From: Arthrobacter sp. AFG7.2 | Lineage (GTDB): Bacteria > Actinomycetota > Actinomycetes > Actinomycetales > Micrococcaceae | Direction of reading: 5' to 3' | NCBI RefSeq assembly: GCF_002892835.1 | Contig: NZ_PJMB01000002.1 | Coordinates: forward strand, 496,001 to 560,000 | DNA: 64,000 nt | In this document: piece by piece, positions 56,575 to 64,000 of the stretch | How positions within the stretch are numbered: position 1 is the first letter of the stretch | Layout: each line of letters opens with the position of its first letter | Position numbers and translations under genes: made by a program | Notes under the pieces: model-generated | The model's input: the letters and a program-made list of their open reading frames with translations, nothing else | Told to the model about the DNA's origin: nothing | Database searches by the model: none

Positions 56575-57993
56575 ATGCCATTAGTTGCCGGAATCGACAG
56601 CTCCACCCAGTCCTGCAAGGTGGTGATCCGCGACGCGGACACCGGGAAGCTCATCCGCCAGGGCCGCGCTGCCCATCCCGAAGGCAGCGAAGTCCATCCG
56701 GACCACTGGTGGACAGCCCTGCAGGAAGCCATCGCCCAGGCAGGCGGACTGGACGACGTGGCAGCACTCTCCGTTGGCGGCCAGCAGCACGGCATGGTCT
56801 GCCTGGACAATGACGGCCAGGTCATTCGGCCTGCGCTGCTCTGGAACGACACCCGCAGTGCCGGTGCGGCTGCGGACCTGATCAAGGCAGCGGGCGACGG
56901 CGATGCTGCCGCCGGCGCCCGCTACTGGGCCCAGGCCACCGGCACTGTTCCGGTCGCTTCCCTGACGCTGACGAAGCTGCACTGGCTTGCCGGGAATGAG
57001 CCGGAGAACGCCGCCCGCGTTACAGCCGTGTGCCTCCCCCATGACTGGCTGACCTGGCGGCTCATGGGTTATGGCCCCGGGAGCGGCGAGGCGGGCCTGG
57101 CGGCCTTGAGGACCGACCGCTCGGACGCGTCGGGCACCGGCTACTTCTCCACGGCTTCAGGCCAATACCTGCCCGAGGTCCTGGAGTCATCGCTGGGCCA
57201 CGTTCCACTGCTTCCCGAGGTACTGGGCCCGCTGGACTCCGCCGGTAAGACACCCGCCGGCACCCTCCTGGCGGCGGGCGCCGGTGACAACGCGGCGGCC
57301 GGGCTGGGAGTGGGGGCAGGCCTGGGGGACGTGGTCATGTCCCTTGGGACGTCGGGAACGGTATTCGCCGTGTCAGCTGCCCCTGCTGCCGATTCCTCCG
57401 GCCTGGTGGCAGGATTTGCGGATGCCGCGGGGAATTTCCTGCCCCTGGTCTGCACGCTCAACGCCACCCGGGTCTTTGACGCCACAGCAGCGCTGCTGGA
57501 TGTCAGCCTGCAGGAGTTCAATGAGTTGGCCCTTGCAGCCTCGTCCGGTGCCGGGGGCCTGACCCTGGTTCCGTACTTCGACGGCGAGCGCACACCCAAC
57601 CTGCCGGATGCCACCGGATCCCTGCATGGCATCACGCGCGCCAACTACACGCCGGCAAACCTGGCGCGTGCCGCCGTCGAAGGCGTGGTCTGTTCCCTGG
57701 CAGACGGCCTGGCTGCCCTGCAGGCCCAGGGGGTTGAAGCCCGGCGAATCATCCTGGTGGGCGGAGGGGCACAATCAACTGCCGTCCAGGAGGTGGCGCC
57801 GCAACTGCTGGGCATTGACGTAGTGGTGCCCGGGCCGGGCGAGTATGTGGCCGACGGCGCTGCCCGGCAGGCCGCCGCGGCACTCACGGGACAATTTCCG
57901 GAGTGGCAGCTGGACGCCGTCGAACTTTCCGCACGGAAGGACGACGCCGGCGTGCTGGCACGCTACCGCAGCTTCGCCTCGCTGTACGCCTAA
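56575..57993 (+). CDS. xylB: Xylulokinase
   Basis: The 472-residue FGGY-family kinase phosphorylates xylulose, sending xylose into the pentose phosphate pathway. The N-terminal [15 protein letters not shown], the substrate-binding [12 protein letters not shown]-binding [10 protein letters not shown] and the C-terminal [19 protein letters not shown] are clear. AAGGAA lies about six bases before the ATG. It follows xylA by 91 bases with a strong terminator between and is closed by its own terminator. Confidence 0.96.
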   Translation: MPLVAGIDSSTQSCKVVIRDADTGKLIRQGRAAHPEGSEVHPDHWWTALQEAIAQAGGLDDVAALSVGGQQHGMVCLDNDGQVIRPALLWNDTRSAGAAADLIKAAGDGDAAAGARYWAQATGTVPVASLTLTKLHWLAGNEPENAARVTAVCLPHDWLTWRLMGYGPGSGEAGLAALRTDRSDASGTGYFSTASGQYLPEVLESSLGHVPLLPEVLGPLDSAGKTPAGTLLAAGAGDNAAAGLGVGAGLGDVVMSLGTSGTVFAVSAAPAADSSGLVAGFADAAGNFLPLVCTLNATRVFDATAALLDVSLQEFNELALAASSGAGGLTLVPYFDGERTPNLPDATGSLHGITRANYTPANLARAAVEGVVCSLADGLAALQAQGVEARRIILVGGGAQSTAVQEVAPQLLGIDVVVPGPGEYVADGAARQAAAALTGQFPEWQLDAVELSARKDDAGVLARYRSFASLYA

Positions 57994-58007
57994 GATAACG
58001 GCAGGAA

Positions 58008-58045
58008 AAAAGGACCCGGACCGCTTTTGCGGCCGGGTCCTTTTG
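58008..58045 (+). terminator. Terminator of xylB
   Basis: AAAAGGACCCGG-A-CCGC and GCGG-C-CGGGTCCTTTT (16-17 bases with one mismatch) enclose TTTT as the loop, 14 bases after xylB. The flanking A and T runs make it usable from either side. Confidence 0.85.
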
Positions 58046-58113
58046 GGTGGGGCGCAGGCTCCTGCCGTGACGTAGCAGGAGCCTGCGGTCTGGATCAGGA
58101 CATCCAAAGCGTG

Positions 58114-58953
58114 TCAGGCGAACGGGAGAACAAGCTCCGCGTAGCGCTCCTTGACCGTGGCCAGGACGGTGTTGCCGTCCGTGTCCCAGATGTCCTGATT
58201 AAAGATCTCGACTTCGATGTCACCGGTGTAGCCGGCGTCGCGCACCCAGGTGCCGATGGTGGCGAAGTCCACCACGCCGTCGCCCATGTACCCGCGGGAC
58301 AGCAGCGGATCGGCGGCGATGGGCATGTTGAAATCGCACACCTGGTAGGAGGCGATCCGGTTCTCCCGGCCGGCACGTTCGATCTGTGCCTTCAACTCGG
58401 GATCCCACCAGACATGGAAGGTATCGACGGCGACCCCCACCGTGGAGGCGTCGAACGGCGCTGCCAGGTCCAGGGCCTGCCCCAGCGTGGAGATCAGGGC
58501 GCGGTCCGCTGCGTACATCGGGTGCAGCGGCTCCAGGACCAGGCGGACCCCGTTTTCCTCGGCAAACGGAACCAGGTCGGCAAGGCGGTCTGCGACCCGC
58601 TGGCGGGCGGCCACCACGTCCTTCTCCCCCGGGGCCAGCCCGCCGACCACCAGGAACAGGTCCCGGGTGTCCAGGGCGACGGCTTCCAGGATGGCTGCAC
58701 GGTTGTCCGCGAGAGCGGCTGCCTGGCCCTCCGCATCGGGGGCGGTGAGGAATCCGCCCCGGCACAGGGAGGACACTCGCAGGCCCGCGTCCTTGATCAG
58801 GCGGGCCGCCTTGTCCAGGCCGGCTTCCTCAACCCGGTCCCGCCAGGGACCAATGGCGGGGATGCCGGCGTTGACGCAGCCGTCAACAACCTGGGCAAGG
58901 GTCCACTTCTTGGTGGTGGCACTGTTGATGGACAGCCGGGCGAAGTCGCTCAT
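58114..58953 (-). CDS. Sugar phosphate isomerase/epimerase family protein (TIM barrel)
   Basis: The 279-residue xylose-isomerase-like TIM-barrel protein has the metal-site segments LVLEPLHPMY (Glu about 141), VGVAVDTFHVWWDP (Asp/His about 175-182) and DIEVEIFNQDIW (Glu about 248). Family members act as isomerases, epimerases, hydratases or, for some oxidised sugars, beta-eliminases. ATG 58953 overlaps the stop of the DUF993 gene by four bases, so it is the last gene of a coupled three-gene operon. Its place beside a Gfo/Idh dehydrogenase and a DHDPS-like barrel suggests a step in an oxidative sugar pathway. Confidence 0.85.
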   Translation of the reverse strand: MSDFARLSINSATTKKWTLAQVVDGCVNAGIPAIGPWRDRVEEAGLDKAARLIKDAGLRVSSLCRGGFLTAPDAEGQAAALADNRAAILEAVALDTRDLFLVVGGLAPGEKDVVAARQRVADRLADLVPFAEENGVRLVLEPLHPMYAADRALISTLGQALDLAAPFDASTVGVAVDTFHVWWDPELKAQIERAGRENRIASYQVCDFNMPIAADPLLSRGYMGDGVVDFATIGTWVRDAGYTGDIEVEIFNQDIWDTDGNTVLATVKERYAELVLPFA

Positions 58954-60164
58954 ACTCCCACCCCGTTGATGCGCAGGTAGTCAGACATTCGGAACGCGGC
59001 CAGCGCAGGATCCTTCAGCAGGCCTGCCTGGTCGGCCAGTTCGAAGGTCCTGGCCAGGTGGCATACCGAGCGGCCGGAGTGCAGGCCGCCGACCATCTGG
59101 AAGCCGGGCTGCTTGCCGTTGAGCCAGGACATGAACGCGATACCCGTTTTGTAGTAGAACGTGGGGGCGCTGAAGATGTGCTTGCCCAGCTCGCGGGTGG
59201 AGTCCAGGATTTCGCGGGCCTTGGCCGCATTGCCTGCGTCGTAGTTTTGCAGGGCTACCGAGGCGGCCGGGTAGATCGCCGCGAAGATGCCCAGCAGGGC
59301 ATCCGAGTGGTGCGTGCCGTCGCCGTCGATGAGTTCGGGGTAGTTGAAATCATCACCGGTGTAGAGGCGGACACCCTCAGGCAGCGCTGCCCGCAGGGCC
59401 ACCTCGTGGCTCGCGTCGAGCAGTGAGACCTTGACGCCGTCAACCTTGTCTGCGTTGTCCCGGATGAGGCCGAGGAACGTTTCCGTGGCGGCGGCGACGT
59501 CGTCAGAACCCCAGTAGCCGGCGAGGGCAGGGTCGAACATGGTGCCGAGCCAGTGCAGGATCACCGGCTGGTCCACTTCCTGCAGCAGGGTGGAGTAGAC
59601 GTTCAGGTAATCCTCGGGGCCGCTGGCCACCTTGGCCAGCGCGCGGGAGGCCATGAGGATGACCTTGGGTCCGGCTTCGCTGATGACGGCGATCTGCTCG
59701 CGGTAAGCCTCCAGGACAGCCTTGATGCCTGCTTCGCCCACGGGCAGGGAGTCAATATCCAACTGGTCGGTGCCGGCTCCGCAGGAGACGAGGTCCCGGA
59801 CGGACTTCCCTGCCGTGGCCGCGTTTCCTGCGGCAACCACGGAGGCTGCTTCGACGCCGGTCCGCTTGATGAGCTGCTGGGTTGCGGCCCAGTCCAGGCC
59901 CATACCGCGCTGGGCGGTGTCCATGGCGTCTGCGACGCCGAGGCCGTAGGACCACAGTTCATGGCGGTAGGCCATGGTGGCGTCCCAGTCCAGCCGGGCA
60001 GGAGCGCCGGGGGTGTTGTCCGCCAGGACTTCGGGGATGACATGTGCTGCGGCATAAGCGCGCCGGGCGGTGAGCGGAGCCGTGGGGCGTGCCCAGGTGG
60101 TGCCGCCCTGCAGGCGGTACTCGCGGGTGCCGCCGTCGTTGGAGGGGAGGATGAGAGAGGTCAT
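58950..60164 (-). CDS. DUF993 / dihydrodipicolinate-synthase-like TIM-barrel protein
   Basis: The 404-residue protein belongs to the DUF993 family, whose fold resembles DapA-type class I aldolases. Segments such as CGAGTDQLD, PVILHWLGTMFDP and TGDDFNYPELIDGDGTHHSDALLGIFAAIYP are conserved in the family. I cannot identify with certainty a Schiff-base Lys, although VDGVKVSLLD is a reasonable candidate position (KVSLLD, near residue 244). Its start ATG shares one base with the TAA of the upstream oxidoreductase gene (TAATG), and its end overlaps the next gene. It probably cleaves or hydrates a keto-sugar acid; this is inference. Confidence 0.82.
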   Translation of the reverse strand: MTSLILPSNDGGTREYRLQGGTTWARPTAPLTARRAYAAAHVIPEVLADNTPGAPARLDWDATMAYRHELWSYGLGVADAMDTAQRGMGLDWAATQQLIKRTGVEAASVVAAGNAATAGKSVRDLVSCGAGTDQLDIDSLPVGEAGIKAVLEAYREQIAVISEAGPKVILMASRALAKVASGPEDYLNVYSTLLQEVDQPVILHWLGTMFDPALAGYWGSDDVAAATETFLGLIRDNADKVDGVKVSLLDASHEVALRAALPEGVRLYTGDDFNYPELIDGDGTHHSDALLGIFAAIYPAASVALQNYDAGNAAKAREILDSTRELGKHIFSAPTFYYKTGIAFMSWLNGKQPGFQMVGGLHSGRSVCHLARTFELADQAGLLKDPALAAFRMSDYLRINGVGV

Positions 60165-61333
60165 TAGAGGGTGATCTCCGGGATGTCGAGGGTGCGGCGT
60201 TCGTCGTTGGACTTCAGGCCGAGCTCAGCGAGCTGGACGCCGCGGGCGGCGGACAGCAGGCCGAAGCGGTGTTCCCGACCGGCGACGACGTCGCGGAGGA
60301 ATTCTTCCCACTGCAGCTTGAAGCCGTTGTCCAGTTCGGCGTTGGCGGGGACTTCCTGCCACTGGTCGCGGAAGGATTCGGTGACGGGCAGGTCCGGGTT
60401 CCAGACGGGCTTGGGGGTGTGGGCGCGCTGCTGGGCAACGCACTTGTTCAGGCCGGCGACGGCGGAACCGTGGGTACCGTCCACCTGGAACTCAACCAGT
60501 TCGTCGCGGTAGACGCGGACGGCCCAGGAGGAGTTGATCTGGCCAATGACTTCGTCGCCAGCGGGTGTTTCGAGTTCGAAGATGCCGTAGGACGCGTCAT
60601 CCGCCGTGGCTTTGTATTCCTTGCCTGCCTCATCCCAGCGGGCAGGGATATGGGTGGCGGTCTTGGCGTTGACGCTCTTGACCTTGCCGATGATGCCTTC
60701 GAGGACGTAGTTCCAGTGGCAGAACATGTCCGTGGTCATTCCACCGCCGTCTTCCTTGCGGTAGTTCCAGGACGGGCGCTGGGCTGCCTGTATGTCGCCT
60801 TCAAAGACCCAGTAGCCGAACTCACCCCGGATGGAGAGGATGCGGCCGAAGAAGCCTTCGTCCACCAGCCGGCGGAGCTTGACCAGGCCCGGGAGGTACA
60901 GCTTGTCGTGGACAACGCCCGCTGTGACTCCGGATTCCTTGCCGATGCGGGCCAGCTCGATGGCTTCCTCCAGCGTCTCGGCAGTGGGCTTTTCAGTGAA
61001 GATGTGCTTGCCGGCGAGCATTGCCTTCTTGAGGGTGGCTGCGCGGAGGCTGGTCATGGATGCGTCAAAAATGATGTCGACTGTGGGGTCGTTGATGACC
61101 GAATCCAGGTCAGTGGTCCACTCCGCTACCTTGTGCTTTTCGGCAAGTTCGCGGATCTTTGCTTCGTTGCGGCCCACCAGGATGGGTTCAACCTGGACGC
61201 GCGTGCCGTCTTCCAGGGTGAATCCGCCGGCATCCCGGATGGGAAGGATGGAGCGCAGCAGGTGCTGGCGGTAGCCCATCCGGCCGGTGATGCCGTTCAT
61301 GGCGATGCGGATGGTTTTAGTTTCGAAGCCCAT
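60164..61333 (-). CDS. Gfo/Idh/MocA-family NAD(P)-dependent sugar oxidoreductase
   Basis: The 389-residue dehydrogenase has a Rossmann N-terminal domain with an unusual cofactor loop MNGITGRMGYRQH (about residues 12-24), closer to the GxxGRMG of DapB than to the family's GxGxxG, and the family's catalytic Lys in the EKP motif (TEKPTAETL, about 112-120). The C-terminal domain carries GEFGYWVFEGD and YRKEDGGGMTTDMFCHW, a family-typical substrate cleft. It is the first gene of the operon with the DUF993 and isomerase-like genes, and lies divergent from a LacI regulator. The substrate is unknown, probably a sugar or inositol-like polyol. Confidence 0.87.
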   Translation of the reverse strand: MGFETKTIRIAMNGITGRMGYRQHLLRSILPIRDAGGFTLEDGTRVQVEPILVGRNEAKIRELAEKHKVAEWTTDLDSVINDPTVDIIFDASMTSLRAATLKKAMLAGKHIFTEKPTAETLEEAIELARIGKESGVTAGVVHDKLYLPGLVKLRRLVDEGFFGRILSIRGEFGYWVFEGDIQAAQRPSWNYRKEDGGGMTTDMFCHWNYVLEGIIGKVKSVNAKTATHIPARWDEAGKEYKATADDASYGIFELETPAGDEVIGQINSSWAVRVYRDELVEFQVDGTHGSAVAGLNKCVAQQRAHTPKPVWNPDLPVTESFRDQWQEVPANAELDNGFKLQWEEFLRDVVAGREHRFGLLSAARGVQLAELGLKSNDERRTLDIPEITL

Positions 61334-61374
61334 GTGTCCTCCACGGTGAGTGAGCAGTAGTACTCAAGCTTGTT

Positions 61375-61438
61375 GGGAAAGCGCATTCCCACTACGTCAA
61401 TAATGCACTGCCGCATTCACAGTTGGCAAGCGCTTTCC
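61375..61438. promoter_or_regulatory. Two LacI-family operators in the divergent promoter region
   Basis: Two palindromes lie between the oxidoreductase and lacI genes: GGGAAAGCGCATTCCC (61375-61390) and GGCAAGCGCTTTCC (61425-61438). The core AAGCGCTT/AAGCGCAT with GG and CC flanks is the classic LacI/GalR operator form. Their centres are about 49 bases apart, so looping or control of both directions is possible. The regulator encoded next door is the natural candidate. Confidence 0.75.
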
Positions 61439-61505
61439 GGAAGAACTTCAAACTGCCATACTGTGGTTACCGCTATTGGACCTAGAACGTTGACCAGGAG
61501 ATGCT

Positions 61506-62594
61506 GTGGCTGCAAGTACCCTTACCGAGGTGGCCCGGCTGGCCGGAGTCTCCCCCGCCACCGCCTCCCGGGTGTTGAACGGCTCGGCGCGCAAGCCCGG
61601 CAAGGACATCGCGGAAAGGGTGCGCCAGGCTGCGGATTCCCTGGGCTACATCCCCAACGCCCAGGCCCAGGGGCTGGCCAAATCGAGTTCAGGCCTGATC
61701 GGCCTGATCGTCCATGACATCGCAGACCCGTACTTCGCAGCAATAGCCCGCGGCGTCCAGGACGAAGCCAGGGAGCAGCGCCGGATGGTACTGCTGGCTA
61801 CCACGGGCGGAGCTCCGGCGGAAGAACGCGAAGCCGTGGCCGCTTTCGCCGCCCGGCGCGCTGATTCGATCGTCATCGCAGGTTCCCGCTCGTCCCGGAC
61901 GGAAGACCGGGACGACAACGCTGAACTGGCGGCTGAGCTCGACCGGTACTGCCGCAATGGCGGGCAGGTGGCCGTGGTTGGGCACCCGGTGGTCGGTGCC
62001 ACAGTTACTGAGGGGTATCACGTGGTGGCGGTGCCCAACCAGGAGCTCGCAGGTGCCCTGGCAGCTGAACTCGCATCCCGCTGGGATGGCGACTTCGTCA
62101 TTATCGGCGGCCCTGACGGTCTCTTCACCTCTGACGACCGGATTCGCGGCTTCCAGGAAGGCCTCGCCACCGCCGGCCGTCCACCTGCCGAGGTCCTGCG
62201 CACCGCGTTCAACCGCTCCGGCGGTTACGATGCCGGACTCGAGCTGGCGGCCAGGATCAAGGCCGGGAGGTCAGGGGACGGGGAAGCCTCCGCCCGGAAA
62301 CTATGCATCTTCGCAGTCAATGACGTCATGGCCATTGGAGCATCGGCTGCTTTGCGGGCGGAGGGGCTTCGGATTCCCCGGGACGCCACAATTGCCGGAT
62401 TTGACGATATCGAGACACTGCGGGACTTCCGCCCCGCACTCTCCACCGTCCGCCTGCCGCTCGAGGAGATCGGACGACTTGCCACCCGGGCCACGGGCCG
62501 CACGGCCGGTGGCAGCGAGGACCTGGATGACGGGGAGCCCGGGCCGGTGAGCGGTGAGGTGACGCTTCGGCGCAGCACCGAGGCGGTGGCATGA
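61506..62594 (+). CDS. LacI-family transcriptional regulator
   Basis: The 362-residue repressor has the N-terminal helix-turn-helix LTEVARLAGVSPATASRVLNG (about residues 5-26), the hinge helix with AQGLAKSSS, and a periplasmic-binding-protein-like effector domain (about 60-345). GTG 61506 is the start, with CCAGGAG a few bases upstream. It would respond to a sugar and control the divergent operon and itself through the two palindromes upstream. The esterase gene starts inside its stop codon (ATGA), giving translational coupling. Confidence 0.92.
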   Translation: MAASTLTEVARLAGVSPATASRVLNGSARKPGKDIAERVRQAADSLGYIPNAQAQGLAKSSSGLIGLIVHDIADPYFAAIARGVQDEAREQRRMVLLATTGGAPAEEREAVAAFAARRADSIVIAGSRSSRTEDRDDNAELAAELDRYCRNGGQVAVVGHPVVGATVTEGYHVVAVPNQELAGALAAELASRWDGDFVIIGGPDGLFTSDDRIRGFQEGLATAGRPPAEVLRTAFNRSGGYDAGLELAARIKAGRSGDGEASARKLCIFAVNDVMAIGASAALRAEGLRIPRDATIAGFDDIETLRDFRPALSTVRLPLEEIGRLATRATGRTAGGSEDLDDGEPGPVSGEVTLRRSTEAVA

Positions 62595-63370
62595 GCATGG
62601 CGGCCGCACTGACCAGCATCCCTGCACACCAGGCTGCTACCGGGGCCGATGCCGGCAACCCAAGGCCTGCCGTCCTGGTGCTGCCTGGCGGTGGCTATGC
62701 CCGCCAGGCAGACCACGAAGCGGAGCCGGTGGCAGAGTGGCTCGCCGCACTGGGCATCCACGCCTTCGTCCTGCGGTACAGCGTGGCGCCGGACAGGCAT
62801 CCGGCGCCGCTGGTGGCCGCCAAGGAAGCCATGCTGCATATCCGCAGCGGATCCCATGGCCTCGGGGTGGACCCGGGCCGCGTGGGTGTCCTCGGGTTTT
62901 CCGCCGGCGGACACCTTGCCGCCACGCTCTCAACGGCCAGGGCAACGGGCAACGCGGACCTCGATGTTCCGGCGGCGGTACCGGACCTGACGGTACTGTG
63001 CTACCCGGTGGTGTCCTACACGCAGTCCGTGCATCAGGGTTCGGTGGACAACCTCCTCGGCCACGCGCCGTCGTCGGACCTCCTTGCCGAGCTCTCTGCA
63101 GAGCAGCATGTGACGGCGGCGACCCCTCCCGCGTTCGTCTGGCACACCGCTGACGACCCTGCCGTGCCGGTCAGCCACAGCCTGGGCTACGCGGGCGCGC
63201 TCATGGATGCCGGTGTTCCTGCCGAGCTGCATGTCTTTCCCCATGGCCGCCACGGCCTTGGCCTTGCCTCGGAAGAGCGGGGGCCGGACCGCTGGACCGA
63301 CCTGTGCGCCGGCTGGCTGGACCGCGCCGGCTGGGCCTCCCGCCCCTCCACAGAGGAAAGCCGGAACTAG
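62591..63370 (+). CDS. Alpha/beta-hydrolase, acetyl-xylan/carbohydrate esterase-like
   Basis: The 259-residue hydrolase has the oxyanion motif PGGGYARQ (about 33-40), nucleophile elbow GFSAGGHLAATLS (Ser about 103), an Asp in HTADDPAVP and the catalytic His in FPHGRHGLGL. It resembles BD-FAE/acetyl-esterase-like proteins that deacetylate sugars or oligosaccharides, and has no signal peptide, so it acts inside the cell. Coupled to the LacI gene by ATGA, it probably removes acyl groups from an imported sugar. The 3' end overlaps the convergent epimerase gene by four bases. Confidence 0.85.
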   Translation: MSMAAALTSIPAHQAATGADAGNPRPAVLVLPGGGYARQADHEAEPVAEWLAALGIHAFVLRYSVAPDRHPAPLVAAKEAMLHIRSGSHGLGVDPGRVGVLGFSAGGHLAATLSTARATGNADLDVPAAVPDLTVLCYPVVSYTQSVHQGSVDNLLGHAPSSDLLAELSAEQHVTAATPPAFVWHTADDPAVPVSHSLGYAGALMDAGVPAELHVFPHGRHGLGLASEERGPDRWTDLCAGWLDRAGWASRPSTEESRN

Positions 63371-64000
63371 GGTAAAGCGCGGATGGTCCAGGCCGCGGAG
63401 TGCGACTCCCCCGGTTCAAGGTGGATGAGGTCCGTCCCGGAGTTGAAGGCATCCGGCGGGCACGTCATGGGTTCGACGGCCATTCCAAGACGGTCGGGGC
63501 CCACCGGCTTGTCACCTGTATGGATCTGGACCCATGGCCACTCGGCACCCCATTCCAGTTCAACACCCGTGCCGGCAGGATCCTGAACGCGGACCCGGGC
63601 CAGCCCTAGGTCGTCACGGGAAAGTTCAGTGAAGGCGTGGTCGATCTTCAGGGAACCGACCCGGCGGGGGCGGCGGAAATCGAAGTCGTGCCCCTCCACA
63701 CTTTTCATTGCCACCGGGAGCAGCCGGTCCGGCGTCACCTCCAGGAACTCCCGGGCCGGCACTTCCAGCGTCCACTCATCCAGCCCTGCGGGCCCGGCCA
63801 CCAGGTAGGGATGCGGACACACGCCGTAAGGGGCAGTGGCAGGCCCGATGTTTTCAGCGGTGACCGTGCTGTGCAGCCCGTCCGCGTCCAGGGAGTATGA
63901 GACGGAGACCTGCAGATCGGAGGGATAGTTCACGCCTGCCTTGACCCTGCAGGCGAGGACCACACAGTCTTCGGCTGCCTCCCGCACGTCCCAGACCTGT
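63367..64000 (-). CDS. Aldose 1-epimerase, partial (5' end beyond window)
   Basis: The C-terminal 211 residues of a galactose-mutarotase-type enzyme are present. Recognised parts are GVCPHPYLVAG (the family's catalytic His-Pro segment), WPWVQIHTGDK (catalytic Glu region further on) and the VEPMTCPPDAFNSG motif. The N-terminal third, with its start, lies outside the window; the frame is open to the last base. It shares its stop region with the esterase gene (four-base overlap) and would interconvert sugar anomers in the same sugar pathway. Confidence 0.88.
   Translation of the reverse strand, partial: QVWDVREAAEDCVVLACRVKAGVNYPSDLQVSVSYSLDADGLHSTVTAENIGPATAPYGVCPHPYLVAGPAGLDEWTLEVPAREFLEVTPDRLLPVAMKSVEGHDFDFRRPRRVGSLKIDHAFTELSRDDLGLARVRVQDPAGTGVELEWGAEWPWVQIHTGDKPVGPDRLGMAVEPMTCPPDAFNSGTDLIHLEPGESHSAAWTIRALP

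Overview
The window is a GC-rich chromosomal segment of an actinobacterium, most likely of the Arthrobacter/Pseudarthrobacter group (Micrococcaceae). This rests on gene order and protein likeness rather than any database search: rplU-rpmA-obg-proB-proA-nadD-rsfS, ileS-folC-DUF4233-ndk, clpP1-clpP2-clpX next to tig, a mycothiol-enzyme-like DsbA protein, GTG/TTG starts, and an actinobacterial translational T-box. There is no insertion sequence, prophage, CRISPR array or rRNA operon.

Layout. 1-5.6 kb: tail of an unknown gene, an exported or membrane-anchored metallophosphoesterase, then a sugar ABC importer (lipoprotein plus two permeases, no ATPase) beside a ROK repressor. 5.7-9.5 kb: RlmG/RsmC-type methyltransferase, flavin monooxygenase, and a divergent cyclopropane-fatty-acid synthase. 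9.5-9.9 kb: two identical tRNA-Ala(GGC) genes. 9.9-17.6 kb: a leftward run rplU-rpmA-obg-proB-proA-small membrane protein-nadD-hypothetical-rsfS. 17.8-23 kb: TPP-riboswitch-controlled thiD-tenA fusion and a very large RNase E/G. 23.5-30.1 kb: a VKOR-family oxidoreductase and the ileS-folC-DUF4233-ndk operon behind a T-box leader. 30-35.7 kb: EEP-family phosphodiesterase, SDR, valS and a DsbA-family protein. 35.8-40.2 kb: clpX, clpP2, clpP1 (with a ClgR box) and tig. 40.3-53.9 kb: tRNA-Pro, tRNA-Gly, nei-like glycosylase, rpiB, pepN, osmC-like, epimerase, mscS, truncated globin, tesB, ettA, a lipoprotein, an atypical ssb and tRNA-Arg. 53.9-58 kb: xylR / xylA-xylB. 58.1-64 kb: a second sugar-catabolic island: a translationally coupled Gfo/Idh oxidoreductase, DUF993 TIM-barrel protein and sugar-phosphate-isomerase-like protein, divergent from a LacI regulator plus esterase, then a truncated aldose 1-epimerase gene.

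How it works together. Most of the window is housekeeping: translation (three tRNA synthetase/ribosomal groups), protein quality control (Tig, ClpXP), proline, folate, NAD and thiamine synthesis. The accessory theme is plant-type sugar use: an importer, xylose isomerase and kinase, a putative sugar/acetyl esterase and an uncharacterised oxidative sugar pathway. The most interesting items are the DUF993 cluster with two LacI operators, the SD-sequestering T-box of ileS, the TPP riboswitch that contains the thiD Shine-Dalgarno, the exact ClgR motif at clpP1, the CPFA active site of the DsbA-like protein, and the tail-less second SSB. I see no clear wholly new system; the DUF993 operon is the best candidate for undescribed biochemistry.
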